From Promethearchaeota archaeon (GTDB taxonomy: Archaea > Asgardarchaeota > Lokiarchaeia > Sigynarchaeales > SOKP01), in assembly GCA_019894655.1 (NCBI GenBank), contig JAGXNZ010000107.1, positions 1 through 6,476 on the forward strand: a stretch of DNA of 6,476 nt. Reading direction: 5' to 3'. Each line of letters begins with the position of its first letter. Positions within the stretch are counted from its first letter, which is position 1. The notes under the pieces were generated by a model. The model was not told the DNA's origin, did not search any database, and saw only the letters and a list, made by a program, of their open reading frames with translations. Positions 1 to 4,700 of this stretch are shown piece by piece. A program made the position numbers and the translations under genes.

Positions 1-79
1 CAATATTTAATCAAAAATTAATTTTACGATTTAATCTTTTATCAATAAAATTAAGTATTACCTAATTAAGTTTTGATTG

Positions 80-87
80 TTTATTTA
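80..87 (+). promoter_or_regulatory. Candidate TATA box for the RadA/RadB-like gene
   Basis: TTTATTTA lies about 52 bp before the ATG, which would put transcription start near 108-112 with a leader of about 25 nt and no Shine-Dalgarno site. The same octamer occurs upstream of mptE on the opposite strand. The surrounding DNA is so AT-rich that chance matches are likely. Confidence 0.35.
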
Positions 88-135
88 GCAATTTTTGATA
101 ACTATTAGCTGAGAATGTTATGAGACCGATTTATT

Positions 136-912
136 ATGGGAGAAATATTTGAATCTAATATAATCGATAAGAAAAAAATCAATAGTGAAATTGAAAGAAT
201 AAAAAGTGAAAAAACTATAATTTCAGTTGGCTCCAAGAATTTTAATAAGGTAATTGGCGGTGGATTCTTTTCAGGTAAAGGGTATGTAATTTTTGGAGCT
301 AATAAAACAGGGAAAACTCAGATATGTCATCAATTATCAGTACAGGCGTTCGAAAATTCCTTTAAAGTCGTTTATTTAGATACCGAAAACACCTTCCGCC
401 CCGAAAGAGTTCGAGAGTTAGCAGAATCCAACAAGTACAACAGTGAAAAGACTTTAAAGAATATTTACGTGTCAAAAATCATGAGTAACAATGCTCTTTT
501 ATTAAAACTTAATGAATTGGATTCTATCATCAAATCCAGTACTGTAAAACTATTGATAATCGACTCCATAAATAATTTTTTCAGAATTGAGCGTAGTGAT
601 AAACAGTTATCCTTCTTAAAAGCAAAAACCACATACCTAAAAATTTTAGAAAAAATATGTAATTTAACTCAGCGGTTTCAATTAATTACAATTTTAACAG
701 CTCAAGTAGCTCCAAATTTTATTGAAGAAGCAGTTATTAAAGAGTTTCCCGTTGGAATACAATATTTAAATCACTATTTCTCGGAAGTATTGTATTTAAG
801 TTATAAAGAAAATGACATGATTTATGTTCATCTTGTAAATTCTCATTCTCTTCCGGAGAAAAAAGTATTATATACTATTACTAAGCGGGGAATTGAAGAT
901 TATAAAATATAA
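136..912 (+). CDS. RadA/RadB-like RecA-family ATPase (Rad51 paralogue without the N-terminal domain)
   Basis: A 258-residue RecA/Rad51-fold ATPase, probably acting in homologous recombination or its regulation. Visible motifs: an entry segment resembling RadA (VGSKNFNKVIGGG, about 31-43); Walker A GANKTGKT (54-61) followed by QICHQLSV as in RadA; DTENTFRPER (82-91), matching the RadA/Rad51 DTEGTFRPER motif with the likely catalytic E84; Walker B LLIIDS (139-144); the L2-region counterpart TAQV (189-192); PVGIQYLNH (206-214), like RadA PIGG..AH; and a RadA-like end SLPEKK...ITKRGIED. The helix-hairpin-helix N-terminal domain of RadA is absent, so the architecture is that of RadB and other Rad51 paralogues, although motif wording is closer to RadA. 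Changes such as TNQV to TAQV and PxGG to PVGI suggest a divergent paralogue, not the main recombinase. ATG 136 is the first in-frame start; an upstream ATG at 115 meets a stop after two codons. No Shine-Dalgarno site is seen. The 3' end lies 4 bp from the convergent mptE. Confidence 0.87.
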   Translation: MGEIFESNIIDKKKINSEIERIKSEKTIISVGSKNFNKVIGGGFFSGKGYVIFGANKTGKTQICHQLSVQAFENSFKVVYLDTENTFRPERVRELAESNKYNSEKTLKNIYVSKIMSNNALLLKLNELDSIIKSSTVKLLIIDSINNFFRIERSDKQLSFLKAKTTYLKILEKICNLTQRFQLITILTAQVAPNFIEEAVIKEFPVGIQYLNHYFSEVLYLSYKENDMIYVHLVNSHSLPEKKVLYTITKRGIEDYKI

Positions 913-916
913 TTTC

Positions 917-1747
917 TTAAAATCTTTCTTTAAATGCATCAAGTGTTAAATAATTAAATTTATCTGAAATTGGTTTGGTGTTAATTAAATACAAAGGGAT
1001 TTTTATTTTGGGTATTAACCACTCGATTATCTGCAATGCATAATGTAATTTTTTTAGCTTAATTGGACTGGCTAAATAATAATTTTTGTTATTTGGTTTA
1101 CTGTATTTTCCCACAATTTCGTTGAAATCCATACCTATTAAATAAAGTTCTTGTTGAGGTAATAAAAAAGATAATATGAAAGTTAAAATCCTATCTCCAT
1201 CGGTAAAGCCACCGGGATTAATTAAATTGTGAATTGGTTCTGCTTGAGTTGTCCCGATTAAATTCGGAAAATCTATAATCAATTTTTTAAAATCCTCTAA
1301 TAGAATAATATTGTCTCCATGCGCATGGACGATCACAAATTTCGCTTTGAAGAAATCTCTTTTGGTGATGCCATCTAAATCAGTTATAATCCCATCAATC
1401 GGTATAGTTCGCTCAATCAACAATCTAGAAGCTCCATCTGCAGTTAAATTCACGCAATTATCAAAGAAGGGTTTTCCTAATTTACTTAATATGAAATCAA
1501 CTGATTCTTCTAATGAAGGACCACAGCCATAAACACAGATATGTTTTTTTCTCTGGATATTATCTTTAAAAGAAAGCAAAATCTCCTCAAGGTTATACGA
1601 GGAGTTTTTTTTTTCTAAAATGCGAGATAATAAATCTCTTGCTTCTCGATCTTTTTGAAGATCAAAATTAAAATCTTTTACTATCTTATGATACCACGTT
1701 CTAAATTCAATATGAGATTCGATTTGAGTCTTAAGTGAATTTTTCAT
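917..1747 (-). CDS. mptE: 6-hydroxymethyl-7,8-dihydropterin pyrophosphokinase, MptE type (DUF115 family)
   Basis: This cytosolic enzyme transfers pyrophosphate from ATP to 6-hydroxymethyl-7,8-dihydropterin, the activated pterin used for tetrahydromethanopterin-type (or folate-type) C1 carriers. It is the archaeal, non-FolK form. The 276 residues carry the family's motif series in order: GCGPS (74-78), ADGAS (103-107), TDLDG (122-126), HAHGDN (141-146), GTTQ (165-168), NPGGFTDGDR (177-186) and GMDF (205-208). The acidic, glycine-rich TDLDG, HAHGDN and GGFTDGDR loops are the expected nucleotide/metal and pterin site. The length fits archaeal MptE proteins with an N-terminal helical extension of about 65 residues. 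Start ATG is at 1747, without a clear Shine-Dalgarno site. The gene is divergent from gcvH (134 bp apart) and convergent with the recombinase paralogue (4 bp apart), so its transcript must end inside or beyond the opposing gene. Family assignment is from motifs; substrate is from what is known of MptE. Confidence 0.9.
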   Translation of the reverse strand: MKNSLKTQIESHIEFRTWYHKIVKDFNFDLQKDREARDLLSRILEKKNSSYNLEEILLSFKDNIQRKKHICVYGCGPSLEESVDFILSKLGKPFFDNCVNLTADGASRLLIERTIPIDGIITDLDGITKRDFFKAKFVIVHAHGDNIILLEDFKKLIIDFPNLIGTTQAEPIHNLINPGGFTDGDRILTFILSFLLPQQELYLIGMDFNEIVGKYSKPNNKNYYLASPIKLKKLHYALQIIEWLIPKIKIPLYLINTKPISDKFNYLTLDAFKERF

Positions 1748-1783
1748 ATGTATCGTTCTTTACTTTTAAAAAATATTTCTCAA

Positions 1784-1791
1784 TAAATAAA
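1784..1791 (-). promoter_or_regulatory. Candidate TATA box for mptE
   Basis: Read on the minus strand this is TTTATTTA, about 37-44 bp before the mptE ATG. A start site near 1761 would give a leader of roughly 14 nt, consistent with the missing Shine-Dalgarno site. AT-rich context lowers certainty. Confidence 0.35.
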
Positions 1792-1800
1792 TTTTAAATC

Positions 1801-1829
1801 AATGATATAATTAATTTTATCATATCATT
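1801..1829. promoter_or_regulatory. Inverted repeat at the centre of the mptE/gcvH divergent promoter region
   Basis: AATGATAT (1801-1808) and its exact reverse complement ATATCATT (1822-1829) are separated by 13 bp, with half-site centres 21 bp apart, about two helical turns. The midpoint (1815) coincides with the middle of the 1748-1881 intergenic region, between the two candidate TATA boxes. A dimeric regulator could bind here and act on both genes. This is an inference; 8-bp AT-rich arms can arise by chance. Confidence 0.35.
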
Positions 1830-1840
1830 AAATTCAATAA

Positions 1841-1850
1841 TATATAAAAT
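1841..1850 (+). promoter_or_regulatory. TATA box for gcvH
   Basis: TATATAAAAT is a good archaeal TATA element centred about 37 bp before the gcvH ATG. It predicts transcription start near 1870-1874 and a leader of about 10 nt. No standard Shine-Dalgarno site precedes the ATG, consistent with a very short leader. Confidence 0.5.
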
Positions 1851-1881
1851 ATTAAAATTTTAGCAAAGAGTTGTATAAAGC

Positions 1882-2283
1882 ATGGCAATTTGGTATACTA
1901 AAACCCATCAATGGTATAATGATGAAACCGGCGAAGTAGGAATTACCCCTTATGCCGCAGAGCAATTAGGAGAAATTTCGTTTGTAGATGTAGATGCCCT
2001 TGAGGGTGCTGAACTTTCTCAAGTATCGATGGATGGAGACGAACCCTCCTCAGATCCAATTGACGCAACAGTGGAATCAAGCAAAGCTGTTGGAGATGTT
2101 TATTGTCCCGTATCAGGCAAAGTTAGCGCAGTAAATAGCGATTTAATGGATGAACCCGAAAAAATCAGCGAAAATGCACTTGCCGCTTGGTTATTTAAGA
2201 TTGATGCTTCTAATTGGGATGCCGAGAAAGGTAATTTATTGGATGAAGCCTCTTATAATTCATTTATTGCATCCCTCAGTTAA
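1882..2283 (+). CDS. gcvH: Glycine cleavage system H protein (lipoyl carrier)
   Basis: H protein carries the aminomethyl group on a lipoyl-lysine between the P, T and L proteins of glycine cleavage. The 133-residue product shows the family signatures: YTKTHQW (5-11), VGITPYAAEQLGEISFVDV (19-37), the lipoylation motif ESSKAVGDVYCPVSGKV (65-81) with acceptor K68, and WLFKIDASN (103-111). Between FVD and the ESxKA motif there are 28 residues, against 17 in E. coli GcvH as I recall it; the extra 11 or so are acidic and proline/serine-rich (MDGDEPSSDP, 50-59). The N-terminus is slightly shorter than in E. coli. No gcvP, gcvT, lpd or lipoate ligase gene lies in the window, so it stands alone here. 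Codon choice looks more GC-rich than in neighbouring mptE, perhaps reflecting higher expression. It shares a divergent promoter region with mptE, a plausible C1-metabolism link. A role as a lipoyl carrier for another system cannot be excluded. Confidence 0.95.
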   Translation: MAIWYTKTHQWYNDETGEVGITPYAAEQLGEISFVDVDALEGAELSQVSMDGDEPSSDPIDATVESSKAVGDVYCPVSGKVSAVNSDLMDEPEKISENALAAWLFKIDASNWDAEKGNLLDEASYNSFIASLS

Positions 2284-2293
2284 ATTAAATTTT

Positions 2294-2334
2294 AAAACTT
2301 AAAAGTTTTTTATCTATTTTTATTTTTTTTCTTT
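2294..2334 (+). terminator. Transcription terminator of gcvH
   Basis: Eleven bases after the gcvH stop, AAAACTTAAAAGTTTT (2294-2309) can fold into a weak stem of up to 7 bp. It runs straight into a T-rich stretch with T5-T8 runs (2306-2334). Archaeal termination relies mainly on such T tracts, so the tract probably matters more than the stem. Confidence 0.55.
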
Positions 2335-2339
2335 ACTAC

Positions 2340-2357
2340 TATATAAGCTATATAAGC
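2340..2357. repeat. Perfect tandem duplication of a 9-bp unit
   Basis: TATATAAGC occurs twice head to tail (2340-2348 and 2349-2357), just past the gcvH T-rich terminator and followed by GAGG. No open reading frame follows on the plus strand, so it does not look like a promoter plus ribosome site for a gene. It could be a replication-slippage duplication or a protein-binding pair. Its function is unknown. Confidence 0.6.
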
Positions 2358-2489
2358 GAGGAATTTAAAATTTTTTAAAAGTTTAAGATTTTAATAAACA
2401 ACAATTAATCCAACCGCTAAATTTACGCTAATTAAAATTCTTGTAACTAAATAAATAGAAAGATTGTACAACACACAAATTTGATTTAA

Positions 2490-3017
2490 TTACACATTAA
2501 ATAATGTTTGACCTAGTTTAATCGTTATCATTGCCTGCAGCGTTATAAAGGAAGCCAATATGAGAAGAATACCTACAACTAAATATTTAACTGCTACACT
2601 CTTATTATATACGAATTTAGATGCTTGGTATAGTAAAACAAAGCCAATAGAACACAGAAAAATAAAAATGGAAGCAACAATACCTTCAATTATGAATGAC
2701 TCGTTTAAATCAGGATATAGAAACATGAGACTACCATCTTGATTAGTACCCAAGGCAGGAACTTCTCTAAATATCAAATAAACTATTCCCGTCTGCAAAA
2801 GAAACAGAATAATGTAAACTCCTATTACTGCGATTGATTTACCTGGAAGAGGAATCCCCATTCTTGGTTTTTTTAAAGCTGGAAACAAAATTTTTGGTTT
2901 TCTGAATGTTTTGCCAAAAACCCAAGGAGTTCTATCTCTAATTTTTTCAAATACTGTTTCCGAGCCTAATACCTCATTTTTAGCTGCTTTTGCTTTATTT
3001 TTTCTTTCCTCTTGCAT
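2490..3017 (-). CDS. OSTC/DC2 - OST3/OST6-like oligosaccharyltransferase subunit (three-helix membrane protein)
   Basis: A 175-residue membrane protein with a basic, probably cytosolic N-terminal part (1-58, many K/R) and three membrane helices at about 61-84, 107-132 and 142-166. The order of features matches human OSTC (DC2) as I recall it: a LKKP...IPLP segment (48-58) like LKKPPWLHMP; helix 1 ending in IVYLIFREVPALG (78-90), like IIYDVIVEPPSVG; a short loop with LMFLYPDLN (97-105), then FIIEGIVAS (108-116), like YIMEGLASS; GFVLLYQAS (125-133), like GFIILDRSN; and a last helix ending near IKLG. E111 in the EG pair is the likely signature acidic residue. The thioredoxin-like lumenal domain of OST3/OST6 is absent, as in OSTC. 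In eukaryotes such subunits sit beside STT3 in N-glycosylation; here a role with archaeal AglB/STT3 is inferred. ATG at 3017 follows the dipeptidase gene in the same direction by 72 bp, with its own candidate TATA box. No other glycosylation gene is present. Confidence 0.75.
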   Translation of the reverse strand: MQEERKNKAKAAKNEVLGSETVFEKIRDRTPWVFGKTFRKPKILFPALKKPRMGIPLPGKSIAVIGVYIILFLLQTGIVYLIFREVPALGTNQDGSLMFLYPDLNESFIIEGIVASIFIFLCSIGFVLLYQASKFVYNKSVAVKYLVVGILLILASFITLQAMITIKLGQTLFNV

Positions 3018-3044
3018 AGCAATCTCGAAATTTATTTACTTTGA

Positions 3045-3052
3045 TTAATAAA
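3045..3052 (-). promoter_or_regulatory. Candidate TATA box for the OSTC-like gene
   Basis: TTTATTAA on the minus strand lies 27 nt before the ATG at 3017, the spacing expected for a nearly leaderless transcript. No Shine-Dalgarno site is present, which agrees. It suggests the gene can be transcribed separately from the dipeptidase gene upstream. Confidence 0.35.
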
Positions 3053-3089
3053 TTTTTTTAAAATTAAAATTTTGTTAAAAAAGAATTTA

Positions 3090-4601
3090 TTATTCGTTAA
3101 ATTGAGCTAAATTTTTGAGTAAAGCTAATAGAAATTTCCATATTTTCGATACGCTTCTTATGTTAAGCCTCTCGTCGGGAGAATGGCCACCAAGTACATT
3201 TGGTCCTAATGATATCATCTCCATATTTGGATAATAATAACTAAAAAATGCACATTCCAATCCGGCATGAATCGCTTGGATAATAACTTCTTTATCAAAA
3301 ATTTTTTTGTATACTTGTTTAGATATTTCAATTAGCTTTGAGTTAAAATCTGGAGGCCAACTTGGATAGATAGTAATTACCTCAATGTTTATGTCTAAAC
3401 CAGACATTTTTAAGAGTGACTTTAACTTCTCAAATAATGTATCTTTATTATATTGGGTTAAACTTCTAGTACTAACTTTGAATTCTAATATATTTTCTAA
3501 TGTGTGCACTACTGCAAAATTCAGTGATGTATGGACTAAACCTTCATTTGTAGGGTGTAAAGAAATAGGTCCATTTGGTATTAAATAAAGAAGATCAATT
3601 ATTTTATTTTGGAAATCTTTTGAGATTGTTGTTTTATCAGTGAAATCCTTCAAGTTATCTATTGAAATTAATAAGTTCGAATCTGTTCCATCATAAAGAT
3701 TCTTAATATTATGGGTTATTTCTTTTAAAAATGCTTTAAGTTCATTCCCTTGGTCCTGTTCTATAAAAATAATAGCGTGAGCCTCTCTAGGAATTGCATT
3801 AGTTAGGTTCCCTCCCTCCAGAGAATTAACTAAAATATTGAATTTCGAATTTATTTTCCAAATTATTTCAGATAATATTTTTAAAGCGTTCCCTCTTTTT
3901 TTGTTAATATCTGTCCCTGAATGCCCACCAAGTAGTCCAGAAATGGAGAGTTTTATCGCCTTTAAATTTGGGTTGTTTATTAATTCCCTCTCGAAACTTA
4001 TATCAGCCTTAAAGACCCTTCCTCCAGCACACCCAATGGTAAATCTATTATCTTCTTCTGAATCAAGGTTTAACAAATATTTTCCACTTATCAAATTTTT
4101 ATCCATTTGACTTGCACCAGAAAGTCCTCTCTCCTCATCAACTGTGAATAATAAATCTAGATCAAGGGCTTCAAAATCTAAACTTCCATCATGAATTTTT
4201 TTCATAATAGCAAGAAGATATGCGATACCAACTCCATTATCCGCGCCTAATGTGGTACCTTCCGCGGTTAGCCATTTTTCTTTATCTATTTCAATTAATT
4301 TAAGTTTTAGAGGATCTTTTGTGAAATCATGTTGAGTTCTATCATGTTTTTCACATACCATATCCATGTGACATTGTAATACTACTTTCGATTTTTCAGT
4401 AATTTTATCGTTCTTAGAAGGTACTCGAACTACTAAATTTTGAATTTTATCCATCTCTGTTCGATAACCCAATTTCTCAGCTTCCCTTTTAATATATACT
4501 CTAATTTTTTCTTCATGTGTTGAACATCGCGGAATTTTAGAAATTTCATAAAAAAATTGCCAAAATTCTGAAGGTTCGCCAAATTCTTTTAAATTTTCCA
4601 T
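3090..4601 (-). CDS. pepD: Aminoacyl-histidine dipeptidase (PepD, M20 metallopeptidase)
   Basis: A cytosolic di-zinc peptidase of family M20 that cleaves Xaa-His and related dipeptides, giving amino acids for reuse. Numbering from ATG 4601 (503 residues), the metal and catalytic residues are in place: H78 and D80 in LQCHMDMVCEK; bridging D121 in GTTLGADNG; E156 (general base) and E157 (metal ligand) in TVDEERG; D180 in LNLDSEED; and H473 in LGGHSPDE. GCAGG (191-195), GGHSG (225-229, lid/dimerisation domain) and HAGLECAFF (445-453) are also typical of PepD. The length matches the usual 480-500. A longer frame begins at TTG 4616, five codons upstream, but ATG 4601 is preferred: it is a standard start, and the TATA-like element at 4621-4630 is centred 24 bp before it, implying a leaderless mRNA that would not contain the TTG. 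The gene is divergent from the zinc-finger gene at 4701. The N-terminal ISKIPR segment remains intact with the shorter start. Confidence 0.93.
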   Translation of the reverse strand: MENLKEFGEPSEFWQFFYEISKIPRCSTHEEKIRVYIKREAEKLGYRTEMDKIQNLVVRVPSKNDKITEKSKVVLQCHMDMVCEKHDRTQHDFTKDPLKLKLIEIDKEKWLTAEGTTLGADNGVGIAYLLAIMKKIHDGSLDFEALDLDLLFTVDEERGLSGASQMDKNLISGKYLLNLDSEEDNRFTIGCAGGRVFKADISFERELINNPNLKAIKLSISGLLGGHSGTDINKKRGNALKILSEIIWKINSKFNILVNSLEGGNLTNAIPREAHAIIFIEQDQGNELKAFLKEITHNIKNLYDGTDSNLLISIDNLKDFTDKTTISKDFQNKIIDLLYLIPNGPISLHPTNEGLVHTSLNFAVVHTLENILEFKVSTRSLTQYNKDTLFEKLKSLLKMSGLDINIEVITIYPSWPPDFNSKLIEISKQVYKKIFDKEVIIQAIHAGLECAFFSYYYPNMEMISLGPNVLGGHSPDERLNIRSVSKIWKFLLALLKNLAQFNE

Positions 4602-4620
4602 AATTTTCGCTTCCAATGCA

Positions 4621-4630
4621 AATATAAATA
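4621..4630 (-). promoter_or_regulatory. TATA box for pepD, implying a leaderless transcript
   Basis: TATTTATATT on the minus strand is centred 24 bp before the ATG at 4601, so transcription would begin at or very near that ATG. This supports the ATG over the alternative TTG at 4616, which lies only about 9 bp from the TATA centre. Confidence 0.45.
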
Positions 4631-4640
4631 TGAATTATTT

Positions 4641-4648
4641 TTTATTAC
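4641..4648 (+). promoter_or_regulatory. Weak candidate TATA box for the zinc-finger fusion gene
   Basis: TTTATTAC lies 53-60 bp before ATG 4701 and resembles the TTTATTTA elements elsewhere in the window. Transcription would start near 4670, leaving a leader of about 30 nt that contains the Shine-Dalgarno site. Other AT-rich matches nearby (for example 4648-4660) are equally possible. Confidence 0.22.
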
Positions 4649-4688
4649 TTATACAAAATAATATTTAATTCCTTATAACAATTGTAAT

Positions 4689-4694
4689 AGAGGA
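4689..4694 (+). promoter_or_regulatory. Shine-Dalgarno site of the zinc-finger fusion gene
   Basis: AGAGGA sits 6 nt before ATG 4701, a normal spacing, and fixes this start. It is one of only two clear Shine-Dalgarno sites in the window; the other precedes the ferredoxin gene. Confidence 0.6.
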
Positions 4695-4700
4695 TAAATA

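Noticed and set aside
37..71. AT-only hairpin TTTTAT-CA-ATAAAA (37-50) and direct repeat AATTAAGT (49-56, 64-71) before the first gene
   Set aside because: Arms of 6-8 A/T-dominated bases are expected by chance in sequence this AT-rich.
1311..2742. Plus-strand open frames at 1311-1532 (opposite mptE) and 2560-2742 (opposite the OSTC-like gene)
   Set aside because: Both lie across well-supported minus-strand genes and show no family signature.
3385..4110. Plus-strand open frames 3385-3588 and 3838-4110 inside pepD
   Set aside because: Antisense to conserved M20 peptidase sequence, with no domain-like features; the pepD reading is certain.
4602..4700. Shared divergent regulation of pepD and the zinc-finger gene
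   Set aside because: No convincing inverted repeat or operator is visible between them, and no functional link is known, so only the separate promoter elements are listed.
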